Assembly (NCBI RefSeq): GCF_900106795.1
Contig: NZ_FNNS01000008.1
Location: forward strand, 62,001-126,000
DNA: 64,000 nucleotides
Direction of reading: 5' to 3'
Source: Aequorivita viscosa
Lineage (GTDB): Bacteria > Bacteroidota > Bacteroidia > Flavobacteriales > Flavobacteriaceae
Positions within the stretch are counted from its first letter, which is position 1. Every line of letters begins with the position of its first letter. Made by a program: the position numbers and the translations under genes. The notes under the pieces were generated by a model. That model searched no databases. It saw nothing but the letters and a program-made list of their open reading frames with translations, and was not told the origin of the DNA. Shown here one piece after another: positions 1 through 9,200 of the stretch.

Positions 1-279
1 GACACTCTAGTTCACGATACAGGTTCGTTAGATTTGGTAATTAGAAATCAAGGCTCTAAACAAGTTCTTGTTGGTTTAGACGATCCATATCCATTAGGCG
101 AAATGGAAAGCGCCCCGCAATCCTCTTATCCTGGAAAAATTCTCGATTTAGCGTTAGAACGCAATGTAATTAATCAAGATGAAGCTGATAAAATGTGGGA
201 AGATAACGTTATTCAATGGCTCTGCGGAGATGATGACGAAGCTAAAAAGAAATTAAGAGCTAGGATTACAGGGGAATGA
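1..279 (+). CDS. ACMSD-like amidohydrolase, C-terminal part (5' end outside window)
   Basis: The open frame runs from base 1 to a TGA at 277-279, so only the last 92 residues are present. They contain DTLVHD followed by LVGLDDPYPLGE, which matches the end of the TIM-barrel fold of 2-amino-3-carboxymuconate-6-semialdehyde decarboxylase (compare GTDYPFPLGE in the animal enzyme). In the kynurenine pathway this metal-dependent decarboxylase diverts the tryptophan/3-hydroxyanthranilate intermediate from quinolinate. The tail (WEDNVIQWL) resembles the closing helix of the family. The assignment rests on this fragment alone, so another amidohydrolase-2 decarboxylase is possible. Confidence 0.72.
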   Translation, partial: DTLVHDTGSLDLVIRNQGSKQVLVGLDDPYPLGEMESAPQSSYPGKILDLALERNVINQDEADKMWEDNVIQWLCGDDDEAKKKLRARITGE

Positions 280-403
280 GTTTATGAGTTTCTGAAAAAA
301 AATATATTCCACTCTCAAAACTGAAAACCAAATACTTATCAACAATTTACTCTAATTTCTGAGTACTGCGTACTGACTACTGAATTACTGAAATACTAAA
401 AAA

Positions 404-1048
404 ATGGACATTCTACCCGATAAAATAAACGAATACGTTGAAAAACACTCTCAAGTTGAACCTGAGTTGCTTCAGAAGCTTAATCGTGAAACTTGGCAGA
501 AAATGATTGCGCCGAGAATGCTAAGCGGACATTTTCAAGGGCGCGTACTAAGTATACTTTCCAAGTTAATTAAACCAAAAAACATTCTGGAAATTGGTAC
601 CTATACGGGTTATTCAGCGCTTTGTTTGGCTGAAGGAATGCAGGAAAACGGTGAACTTCATACTATTGACATCAATGAAGAATTAGTAGATTTTCAACGT
701 AAATATTTTGATGCTTCCATTTATGGAAAACAAATTTTTCAACATTTAGGAAATGCCTTGGAGATTATTCCCTCTCTCGATAAAACTTTCGATTTTGTGT
801 TTATTGACGCCGACAAAAGCAATTACCCAAACTACTTCGATTTAATTCTTCCAAAATTGAATAAAGGTGCCGTAATTTTAAGCGACAATGTACTTTGGAG
901 CGGAAAAGTAGTGGAAAAAGTTAAAGACGATGATATAGACACCAAGGCGCTGCTTCAGTATAACAAGCTCTTAAATGAACAGCCAATGTTAGAAACTGTA
1001 ATCCTCCCTATTCGCGATGGACTCAGTATTTCAAGGGTTATTGGTTAG
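404..1048 (+). CDS. SAM-dependent O-methyltransferase (COMT-like family)
   Basis: This 214-residue soluble protein has the class I methyltransferase glycine motif ILEIGTYTGYSAL near residues 60-75. FVFIDADKSNYPNYFD follows near 130-145 and LSDNVLWSGKV near 160-170. These are hallmarks of the bacterial catechol/caffeoyl-CoA O-methyltransferase-like family, in which the D and N residues bind a divalent metal. The length is typical. The substrate cannot be told from sequence. It follows the ACMSD-like gene by about 124 bp and its 3' end overlaps the convergent PAP2 gene by 18 bp. Confidence 0.88.
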   Translation: MDILPDKINEYVEKHSQVEPELLQKLNRETWQKMIAPRMLSGHFQGRVLSILSKLIKPKNILEIGTYTGYSALCLAEGMQENGELHTIDINEELVDFQRKYFDASIYGKQIFQHLGNALEIIPSLDKTFDFVFIDADKSNYPNYFDLILPKLNKGAVILSDNVLWSGKVVEKVKDDDIDTKALLQYNKLLNEQPMLETVILPIRDGLSISRVIG

Positions 1049-1603
1049 AAGTTCACCTTGTAAGGTCTTCTGACATATATAGTGAAATAAAAACGCAAAA
1101 CCAGTTCCCACCAAAGCGCCAACAAGAATATCGCTCGGATAGTGTACTCCCACAAAAATCCTACTTAAAACGAAAATAAGTGGCCATAGATACGAAAGGT
1201 ATATCCATTTGGTATATTTCTGTAGGGATAACACCATGAAAGTCGTTATCGAAAAACTAGACGAAGCATGACCTGAGAAGAAGCTATAACTTGTAGGTTT
1301 TTGAAGAATACGAATAAGCTCGCCTAAGGCTTCTACATTATTGGGTCGTAAACGTGCTATATAACCCTTTACTCCACTAGTGAAGAGCATTGTTACCCCT
1401 ACAGCAACCAATAAAAAGAAAATCACAATCAATCCTTTTCTGCCTCGATAGTAATAGACAATCAGGAACGCAAATAAAATAAAAAGCGGAATCCAAGTAT
1501 TAATTTGAGTTACGAAGATCCAAAACTCATCATATTTTTCTACGCCTAAACTATTCAGAAAAATAAAAATCTCTCTGTCCCAATTTTTTAAAGTTTCTAA
1601 CAT
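1031..1603 (-). CDS. PAP2-family membrane phosphatase
   Basis: This 190-residue membrane protein carries the acid-phosphatase signature in order. KGYIARLRP fits K-x6-RP, FFSGHAS is the SGH block, and SRIFVGVHYPSD fits SR-x5-H-x3-D. Several hydrophobic segments surround the motifs. Members dephosphorylate lipid phosphates such as undecaprenyl pyrophosphate, phosphatidic acid or phosphatidylglycerophosphate at the outer face of the inner membrane, and the substrate is not evident here. The gene starts directly after the stop of the TatA-type gene on the same strand, so the two are probably cotranscribed. Confidence 0.9.
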   Translation of the reverse strand: MLETLKNWDREIFIFLNSLGVEKYDEFWIFVTQINTWIPLFILFAFLIVYYYRGRKGLIVIFFLLVAVGVTMLFTSGVKGYIARLRPNNVEALGELIRILQKPTSYSFFSGHASSSFSITTFMVLSLQKYTKWIYLSYLWPLIFVLSRIFVGVHYPSDILVGALVGTGFAFLFHYICQKTLQGELLTNNP

Positions 1604-1891
1604 TTAAAACTTCCTTTTTATGGGTCCAGTAATTTCTTCTACATCTTCTTTTACCTTGTCTATTTCTTTACGGACATCTTTAGAAATATCAATATTTTCG
1701 CCTTCCCTATCGATACCTTTCGTGATTTCTGACTTTATATCATTGGTTGCATCTTTTACTTGTCGAATAGCCTTGCCCAAACCTCGAGCAATATCTGGAA
1801 CTTTATCTGCTCCAAAAACCAAAAGAACGACAAACAGGATAAACCCTATTTCGACACCACTTATAAAAAGAAAAATTGCCTGTGAAATCAT
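1604..1891 (-). CDS. tatA: TatA/MttA-type twin-arginine translocase subunit
   Basis: This 95-residue protein has an N-terminal hydrophobic helix (roughly residues 4-26). FGADKVPDIARGLGKAIRQVKDA follows as the FG hinge and amphipathic helix diagnostic of TatA/TatB proteins, and then a charged tail. TatA forms the protein-conducting part of the Tat pathway for folded proteins. It lies upstream of, and adjacent to, the PAP2 gene. No tatC is nearby. A TatB-like role cannot be excluded, since Bacteroidota often carry several short TatA-like paralogues. Confidence 0.85.
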   Translation of the reverse strand: MISQAIFLFISGVEIGFILFVVLLVFGADKVPDIARGLGKAIRQVKDATNDIKSEITKGIDREGENIDISKDVRKEIDKVKEDVEEITGPIKRKF

Positions 1892-2071
1892 TGTGCAAAT
1901 ATACTTAGCTGATACGAGTTAAAGGTAGTGAGTTGCGAAAAAAATATTGTAGCGAACACAAGATAGGTTAGATAATTTTATTGCCATAAAAAGACAAATC
2001 TAGAAGATATTCCGTTGGAAACAAAAAATTTACATTCTTGAAGAATTTTATACTAAAACAACAGTGAGTTT

Positions 2072-2890
2072 TTACTCATTCCGCTTCTTGTACTCTTTAC
2101 TTTTTTCGTGCAGAAATTTCATCAATTGCATTTCGTTTTCAGGCTTTAAAAGATTTTCTTGTAATCCATTTTCTTGAACAAAAAATAAAAAATCGAATGT
2201 TTTATCTCTTGGAATATCAAAGTTATCGTGAATAAATTCCTGACTAAAACGTCGTTGCATATTATTGCTAAGAGATTCTTTAACCTTTTGTTTTTCTACG
2301 CTATTCAGCTTTTTCCCGCTAGGGAACAACAAATTACTCACCCCTCCAAGAAGCGAAACAAAATTGAGTCCATCAGTCAAATTATTACTATTTAAAGCTT
2401 CTTCGGCAGCATTTCCTTCAATGGAAGAATATTGATCACGAGTAAAGTTGTATCCAAACTCCAGGCTTTTGTAACTTAAATCCCAATCATGACCAATGGA
2501 ATAAGTAGGAATTTTCTCAATATCGGCTCGCACATTACCTGACAAATCATAAGGTTTTATTACAACCTCATCTAACTGCGTAATCGCAGGATTTAAAAAA
2601 ATATTCAATTTTTTCTGTTCTACAACGCCCTTATCCACAACCACTGTAAACGATTTATACTGCAAAGCAAATATTTGAAGCCTATCATTTTCTGCAATGG
2701 CAATTTTAAACGTGCCGTCTGCAGCTGTAACTGTCCCTTTTTGAGCAGAAACATTATAAACGGAAATACCTTCGGCGTCTTCATCATTTGGAACATGGAT
2801 TTTTCCTTCTACTATAACACGATCAATTTCTTGAGCCACAAGCGAAGTAGAAACAATGACGAATAGGAAAAATGTTAGTTTTTTTATCAT
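2072..2890 (-). CDS. Exported CarboxypepD_reg-like domain protein
   Basis: This 272-residue protein has a signal peptide (MIKKLTFFLFVIVSTSLVA). A carboxypeptidase regulatory-like beta-sandwich follows at about residues 25-110 (VEGKIHVPNDEDAEGISVYN, GTVTAADGTFKI). The remaining 160 residues are not assigned to a family. Such proteins are common in Bacteroidota and probably sit in the periplasm or at the outer membrane. No TonB-dependent receptor barrel follows, so this is not a SusC-like protein. The neighbours give no function, and the 180 bp up to tatA contain no gene. Confidence 0.75.
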   Translation of the reverse strand: MIKKLTFFLFVIVSTSLVAQEIDRVIVEGKIHVPNDEDAEGISVYNVSAQKGTVTAADGTFKIAIAENDRLQIFALQYKSFTVVVDKGVVEQKKLNIFLNPAITQLDEVVIKPYDLSGNVRADIEKIPTYSIGHDWDLSYKSLEFGYNFTRDQYSSIEGNAAEEALNSNNLTDGLNFVSLLGGVSNLLFPSGKKLNSVEKQKVKESLSNNMQRRFSQEFIHDNFDIPRDKTFDFLFFVQENGLQENLLKPENEMQLMKFLHEKSKEYKKRNE

Positions 2891-3052
2891 ACTATAAAAG
2901 TACTGTTTTGTTTTTCAACTAAAAACTTTAAAACTTCAATTTTTGAGTTATTCAAGAAATTTTAAGAGGTAATTTTCAATTGAATCTAATACAACAAACT
3001 GAAAACATTTTAAATTTAGCTCGCAATAAAAACCTGCATTTAATTCTTTAAA

Positions 3053-3060
3053 TACCTTTG
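3053..3060 (+). promoter_or_regulatory. Candidate -7 promoter element of the SulP gene
   Basis: TACCTTTG matches the Bacteroidota -7 consensus TAnnTTTG exactly and lies 61 bases before the SulP start codon. No good TTTG element is seen at the expected distance upstream, so only half of the promoter is supported. Confidence 0.4.
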
Positions 3061-3121
3061 CTTCTGCTAAGCTTGGAATCCCTCACTGTTTGTAGTATAT
3101 TAAAAGTCATATTTCCTATTC

Positions 3122-4792
3122 ATGAAAGAATCTCAATTTACACCTAAGTTCTTTTCGCTTTTGAAGAAAGGAATAAGCAAGGAACAGTTGCGAAAAGATA
3201 TTATTGCAGGCGTAATTGTCGGTATTGTTGCCTTACCACTGGCTATTGCTTTTGCTATTGCTTCTGGTGTGTCGCCAGATAAAGGGTTAATTACGGCTAT
3301 TGTTGCTGGATTAATTATTTCCGTATTAGGAGGAAGCCGTGTGCAGATTGGTGGGCCAACCGGTGCTTTTATTGTAATTGTATATGCCGTGGTACAAGAG
3401 TTTGGTGTTGACGGACTTATAGTTGCCACTTTTATGGCGGGAATTATCTTAATAGGAATGGGACTAGCACGTCTCGGTAACCTATTAAAATTTATTCCCT
3501 ATCCGTTGATTGTAGGGTTTACAAGCGGAATTGCCGTAATAATATTTTCGTCTCAAATAAAAGATTTCTTCGGACTTTCAATTGAAACCGTGCCTGCCGA
3601 TTTTGTTGAAAAATGGAAAGTTTATGCTGCAAATTTCGATAGTATAAACTGGGCAGCGGTAGGTATTGCTGTTGGCACAATTTTGTTAGCCCTGAATTTT
3701 CAAAGAATAAGTAAAAAAATTCCAGGCTCTATTGTCGCCATTTTAATTAGCACCTTGGCCGTTTACTTCTTCAATATTCCGGTAAGTACAATTGAAACTT
3801 CCTTTGGCGATATTCCTAGTAAACTTTCTATGCCCACCTTTCCAGATATAGATTTTGCCACTGTTCAAAAGTTGATACAACCGGCATTTGCCATTGCGCT
3901 ACTCGGAGGAATTGAATCCTTGCTTTCTGCTGTTGTAAGTGATGGAATGATTGGAGGCCGCCACCGCTCGAATGCTGAACTCGTTGGACAAGGAATAGCA
4001 AATTGTGCTTCATCAATGTTTGGCGGAATACCGGCGACTGGTGCCATTGCAAGAACAGCTACCAATGTTAATAACGGTGGACGAACCCCTGTTGCTGGAA
4101 TAGTGCATGCTGTGGTGCTTCTAGTTATTATGTTGGCACTTGCACCCTTTGCGAAATTAATCCCAATGGCTTGCCTAGCTGGAATTTTGATTGTAGTAGC
4201 CTATCATATGAGTGAATGGCGACAGTTTAAAGCGTTACTAAAAGGAAATAAAGCCGATGTAATGATTTTACTTGTTACATTTTTCCTCACTGTATTTTTC
4301 GATTTAGTAATTGCGATACAAATGGGAATTATCCTTTCAAGTTTCATATTAATGAAAAGAATGAGCGACGCCACAACCGTAAAGGAAGCGAATAATATGT
4401 TCAACAATCAGGAAAATGAACCGGAAGAAATCTTTGATGACGAACTGCCTATGCTCCCTAAAGGAGCCACAATGTACGAAATACGTGGACCGTTATTTTT
4501 TGGAGCCACTCAAACTTTTCAGGATACTATGGCGCGCCTTCCTGATAAACCTAAAGTACTGATTTTACGAATGCGACACGTTCCCTTTATCGACGCGACA
4601 GGAATTTACAGATTGATGGAGATTATCAAAAAATTCGCAAAGCAGAATACACATATTATACTCTCAGGAGTAAACCCCAAAGTTTTGCACGATTTAGAAG
4701 TAGCAAATATTTACACCCTTCTTAACGAAGACAATATTACTTCAAATATTGAAATGGCTTCCCAAAGGGCACAAGAGATAATTGACAGTTAA
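3122..4792 (+). CDS. SulP-family anion transporter with STAS domain
   Basis: This 556-residue protein begins with a polytopic membrane domain (about residues 25-400) bearing SulP blocks such as GIVALPLAIAFAIASG, GPTGAFIVIV and GGIPATGAIARTATN. It ends with a cytoplasmic STAS domain (about 430-550) containing LRMRHVPFIDATGIY. SulP proteins move sulfate, bicarbonate or other anions. The length is usual. The arsR and arsM genes follow 78 bp later on the same strand, but a candidate ArsR operator separates them. Whether this transporter belongs to the arsenic response is unknown, and bicarbonate or sulfate uptake is equally likely. Confidence 0.93.
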   Translation: MKESQFTPKFFSLLKKGISKEQLRKDIIAGVIVGIVALPLAIAFAIASGVSPDKGLITAIVAGLIISVLGGSRVQIGGPTGAFIVIVYAVVQEFGVDGLIVATFMAGIILIGMGLARLGNLLKFIPYPLIVGFTSGIAVIIFSSQIKDFFGLSIETVPADFVEKWKVYAANFDSINWAAVGIAVGTILLALNFQRISKKIPGSIVAILISTLAVYFFNIPVSTIETSFGDIPSKLSMPTFPDIDFATVQKLIQPAFAIALLGGIESLLSAVVSDGMIGGRHRSNAELVGQGIANCASSMFGGIPATGAIARTATNVNNGGRTPVAGIVHAVVLLVIMLALAPFAKLIPMACLAGILIVVAYHMSEWRQFKALLKGNKADVMILLVTFFLTVFFDLVIAIQMGIILSSFILMKRMSDATTVKEANNMFNNQENEPEEIFDDELPMLPKGATMYEIRGPLFFGATQTFQDTMARLPDKPKVLILRMRHVPFIDATGIYRLMEIIKKFAKQNTHIILSGVNPKVLHDLEVANIYTLLNEDNITSNIEMASQRAQEIIDS

Positions 4793-4831
4793 TATTGCAA
4801 AAAAACATGCAATTTATACACTATTAAAAAA

Positions 4832-4855
4832 CTATATTGTAATATTGCAATATAG
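4832..4855. promoter_or_regulatory. Candidate ArsR operator (inverted repeat)
   Basis: The arms CTATATTG and CAATATAG are perfect complements separated by 8 bases. Inside lies a perfect 12-bp palindrome ATATTGCAATAT (4842-4853). The site is 16 bp before the arsR start codon, the position and AT-rich dyad form expected for an autoregulatory ArsR/SmtB operator. The decamer AATATTGCAA recurs at 4791-4800, just after the SulP coding region. Confidence 0.6.
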
Positions 4856-4870
4856 ATATTAAGTGATATA

Positions 4871-5188
4871 ATGAAAAAAGAATATACCCAAGAGCAGATT
4901 GAAATTTCAACGATTATGAAAGTTTTAGGTCATCCTGCCAGAATAGCAATCATAGAACATTTATTAGAAGTGAAAGCCTGTATTTGCGGGCAGATTGTAG
5001 ATGTTCTTCCTCTTGCACAACCTACTGTTTCACTCCATTTAAAAGAATTACGAAATGCCGGGCTTATAAAAGGCACGGTAGAAGGAAATACGATTTGCTA
5101 TTGCTTAGATGAAAAGGGGGTAGAAAAATTAGCGAATTACTTTGATCGAGCTAAAGAAATTTTAGTAACCAAAAACACCTGTTGTTAA
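4871..5188 (+). CDS. arsR: ArsR-family metalloregulatory repressor
   Basis: This 105-residue winged-helix repressor has the LGHPARIAIIEHLL start of the ArsR fold. C37-I-C39 sits at the beginning of the recognition region (VKACICGQIVDVL), matching the ELCVC-type arsenite-binding motif. The helix QPTVSLHLKELRNAGLI contacts DNA. Two further cysteines end the protein (NTCC). Binding of As(III) to the Cys pair is expected to release the operator upstream. The arsM gene follows after 87 bp, supporting arsenic as effector. Confidence 0.9.
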   Translation: MKKEYTQEQIEISTIMKVLGHPARIAIIEHLLEVKACICGQIVDVLPLAQPTVSLHLKELRNAGLIKGTVEGNTICYCLDEKGVEKLANYFDRAKEILVTKNTCC

Positions 5189-5275
5189 ACGTGGCTATTC
5201 ATTTTTTTGGTCTGAATATCACTTTTAACGACAAAAACTAATAATTCAATAACAAATAACTCAACAACGAATTAT

Positions 5276-6112
5276 ATGACAAACGAAACACAATTAAAAG
5301 AAATGGTAAAGCAGAAATATAGTGAAATTGCTTTACAAGAAAAGGAAGCAAATCAGTCCTCTTGCTGTGGTGCAGGAAGTTGTTCTACTGAAGTTTACAA
5401 CATTATGTCTGATGATTACACCTCATTAGAAGGTTATAACCCAGATGCAGATTTAGGTTTAGGTTGTGGATTGCCAACAGAGTTCGCTAAAATCAAAAAA
5501 GGAGACACTGTCATTGATTTGGGAAGCGGTGCCGGAAATGATTGTTTTATCGCCAGAGTAGAAACTGGAGAAACCGGAAAAGTAATCGGGATCGACTTTA
5601 CGCCCACTATGGTAGATAAAGCCAGAATAAACGCAGAAAAACTAGGAATGAACAATGTTGAATTCCGATTAGGCGATATTGAAAACATGCCTGTAACTTC
5701 CGAAGTAGCCGACGTTGTAGTGAGCAATTGTGTTTTGAACTTGGTTCCAAACAAAAAAGCAGTTTTTCAAGATATTTTTCGAGTACTAAAGACTGGCGGA
5801 CATTTCAGTATTTCGGATATTGTATTAACAGGCGAGCTTCCAGAAAAAATTAAATCGGCAGCCGAGATGTATGCAGGTTGTGTTGCTAGCGCTATCGACA
5901 AAGATGAATACTTAGGCTATATTAAGGAAACTGGTTTTGAAAACATCACGCTTCAAAAAGAAAAACCTATTATTGTTCCAGACGATATTTTAAAAGATTA
6001 TTTAAATGAAACCGAAATAGCAGCCTATAAAAGCAGTCCGACCGTTATTTACAGCATTACCGTTTATGCAGAAAAACCATCTTGTTGTTCGCCAACAACG
6101 GGTTGCTGTTAA
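5276..6112 (+). CDS. arsM: Arsenite S-adenosylmethionine methyltransferase
   Basis: This 278-residue methyltransferase has the SAM motif VIDLGSGAG (about residues 79-87). C64 in the GLGCGLP block and the cysteine in AEMYAGCVAS correspond to the conserved arsenite-binding cysteines of ArsM. Additional Cys pairs flank the protein (SSCCGAGSCS near the N-terminus, SCCSPTTGCC at the C-terminus). ArsM converts As(III) stepwise to methylated, partly volatile species in the cytoplasm. It lies directly behind arsR, and no ArsB, Acr3 or ArsC gene is in the neighbourhood. A strong terminator follows. Confidence 0.93.
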   Translation: MTNETQLKEMVKQKYSEIALQEKEANQSSCCGAGSCSTEVYNIMSDDYTSLEGYNPDADLGLGCGLPTEFAKIKKGDTVIDLGSGAGNDCFIARVETGETGKVIGIDFTPTMVDKARINAEKLGMNNVEFRLGDIENMPVTSEVADVVVSNCVLNLVPNKKAVFQDIFRVLKTGGHFSISDIVLTGELPEKIKSAAEMYAGCVASAIDKDEYLGYIKETGFENITLQKEKPIIVPDDILKDYLNETEIAAYKSSPTVIYSITVYAEKPSCCSPTTGCC

Positions 6113-6143
6113 TGATAAATTCAGGTAAGCTTTTCAAATCAAG

Positions 6144-6178
6144 AAAAATCACATCTTTTAAAAGGGTGTGATTTTTTT
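6144..6178 (+). terminator. Rho-independent terminator after arsM
   Basis: AAAAATCACATC pairs with GGTGTGATTTTT across a short loop and the 3' arm runs into a T-tract. It is placed 31 bp after the arsM stop. Confidence 0.8.
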
Positions 6179-6237
6179 GTTTATCCTGTCCATCCTTAAA
6201 TAACGATTCTATAAACCTGTAGCATTCAACAGTAAAT

Positions 6238-9200
6238 TTACGGCTCAAAATCTACTGGATAGGTATTGTCGTCTGGAACAATTGGAAGCACTATTTCTTC
6301 TTTAGTTGACTTATTCTGAAATAGTTTACGCATCAACTCCCTAAAGGTGTTAAAGTCGACCGAATATGAAATTCCCGTACCTTGCTCAAAAATTTGATCT
6401 TCCCCAATAAATTGAAGATCGGCTTGCCTATTGAAGAATTTCATTCTAAGGCTTCCATCTTCATTAATCAGCCATTGCACTTCAATATCACCCGCTACAG
6501 CAGTTTCTGTTGCCCCGCCTACAGGCACCCCAACTTTTCCGTTTATAAGGATTCGTTCGTTTATTTGCGTACTCAAAGTAATTCCGAAGCGATCTGCAGT
6601 TTCTTGATCAGGTGTTGTACTTCCTACAGAATAATCTAAACCAACCCTAAACTTTCCGTCCTGATCGGCAAAAAGACTGTTTACGATACCCGAAACCCTG
6701 TCTGCCACTGTTCCTGCGAAGGCATTGGTTCCTGAGTAACTATCGTTTACAAATGAATTTGAAGCTAATAAAAATAAAGCTTGATTTTGTCGTTGTTCTT
6801 CCGTTTGTAATTTAAACTGAAGTTCACTTTTTAAAGTAGAACTTACCCTTGGGAATTCAATTTTAAAATTCAATTCTGGTTGCTCCAATAGCCCTTTTAA
6901 ATCCACATAAACTTCTACCGGAATTTTACGATTAATCGATGGATTATCCAATAATACTGAAGGATTTGCCTCAGTATTATAAAGTGCACTTAGTTCAAGG
7001 TTTGCTTTTTCTGGCGCTCCATCCCAAACTATGCTCCCACCAGGAACCACCTCTATATTCCGCTGAATAATCCCACCATATTTAAAGTCGAATTGCCCAT
7101 CAAACACCACAAAATCACCGTACATCAAGAATTTTCCTGCAGTATCTATTCGTAAAAGCAACGTGCCACTTCCCCTTCCTTTTAAAGTTGAATTATTTAC
7201 CTGATCTACTACTACTTCAACCTCCGCATTTTTATTCAGGTTAAGGTCAAATTCAAGGGTCATTTTTTTAATATCGGCAGATACAACTGTTTCACCTTCA
7301 ATCCGGGCTCGTTTTTCTTCAGGTGAAAGAAAATACACGAAAGAATCATCGCTAATTGTTTCTGTTTCACTAATCGGGATTTTGAATGAAGTTCCTCTTT
7401 CAGTCGTTGCATCAGCCTTTATTACCAATTCATCTACTGGGCCTTTCATGGAAACAAAACCACTGATAAATGCAGTTCCGTAATACAGTGCATCTTCATC
7501 GTGAGGTGTATCTAAAACTAATATTCTGTCGTTTGAATCGATATGTAAATCTAGTTCCCAGCTTCCAAATTCTCGATGAGAAGCATTTCCATATAATATT
7601 CCCTTCGTGCCATACTTCGTATCTGTTATTACGGTATTACCAATTTCAAATTTATTTTTTGAAACTATTATTTGAGCATTGTTTTCAATATCGAAGTCGG
7701 TATTTAAATATGGAACTTTCAAGCCACTATTTTCTAAAAGAAGCCTACCATTAATGTCTGGCGATTTATAATTTCCAGAAACTGTAGCACTTCCTGTTAC
7801 CAATCCACGGATATCTGTAATAACATCGCCTCCAAACGGACTAAAAGCCTGAAGGTTAAATTGATTTAAATCTACATCTAATTGAATTTGTGGATTTTTA
7901 GGAGCTACATCAATTCTTCCAACGGCATTGATGGATCTAATGTTGTTATTTGTAAGGGAAGCGTTTATATCGTATTTTGTTAAATCTTCATTGCCATCTA
8001 CGTTTGCAACTAAATCGCCAAACGGAATATCGTTAATAATGACATCGTCTATAGTAACTGAAGAATTTGGGTAAAAGGCGCCATCTTTTTGTAAAAAATC
8101 AAACTTTCCATTCATATTTCCCTGAAGGCGAAGGCTGTCAAATTCAGGGGTAATATTTCCAATATTTACATCTCTGAAGCGCAGTTTCAAATCTTTATAA
8201 GTGGAATCGCGAATGGTCCCCGCCATTTGAATTAGCTCATTTTGATGACTAAGCACCAATGAATCGATTCGTAATTCTTTAAAGTTATCGTCAAAAACAA
8301 CCTTGTTAAGCCTATTGTTATGCTCGTTTAAGTACCAAACATTTTCTTTATAAGTAATGTCAGATTTTTTCACGCCAATAACCGATTTTCCTTTCGGATT
8401 TATAGTGTGATAAAGCGAAAGATTAAACAGATCCTCCTTTTTTTCGCCTCCTTTAAATTCTGCTCGAACGTACATGGTATCGGTCAAGGTTTTGTTTATC
8501 ACGTTCAAATCGGTTATGTCGTAGAAGCCCAAATTAACGTTATCTGCAGCTATATAGGTATTAAAAAGAGGATTGTCATTATCCATCTGAACATTCAAAT
8601 TACCAATGTAATTACCAAATAACATTATTTCGGGCGAGCGAAAATCCAGCTCAAACTTTGATTTGTCTGAAAACACAGCGCCTTTTACCCGTGTATTGTC
8701 TCCTAACTTTAATTGTGGGACAAAAACGTCAACTATTTTGTTATAGACAACAAATTCGTAGTTAATGTATTGGTTGGTAGTAACTTCTCGCGGAATATAG
8801 TTGGCATAAATACTAGCAACTCCATTTTGAAAGAGATTGGGAATATCTTCAATTAAAAATTCACCTGAAATCTTTCCGTTAATAATATCTGGGGAATTTA
8901 CCTCAATTGTCCTGACTTTATCGTCAAAAGAAGAAGTTACAGTAAAATCATCAAAATAGTAGTATTCACGTTCGTTCTGATAAAATGTCTGACTGAAGTT
9001 TATGGTGCCAACCACATCATCTATGGTTTTTCCTTTCATATCGACTACGACTTTCCCGGTAAAAACAGAAATACTATCACGGGTTACTAGGTTCAATTTG
9101 TTCAACTCCGCAAACTCTACGTCGGCTTCAAAATCTAATTTATTGGTATCGGAAGAAGAATCTATAATTCCTGTAAAATCCAATTTTAAATTTGGGTCAT

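Noticed and set aside
1620-1922. 100-codon open frame antisense to tatA
   Set aside because: It mirrors the TatA amphipathic helix and shows the Ser/Thr/Ile-rich composition usual for antisense frames.
2631-2639. Single perfect DnaA-box-like TTATCCACA
   Set aside because: It stands alone inside a coding region with no cluster of boxes or AT-rich unwinding element, so it is not an origin.
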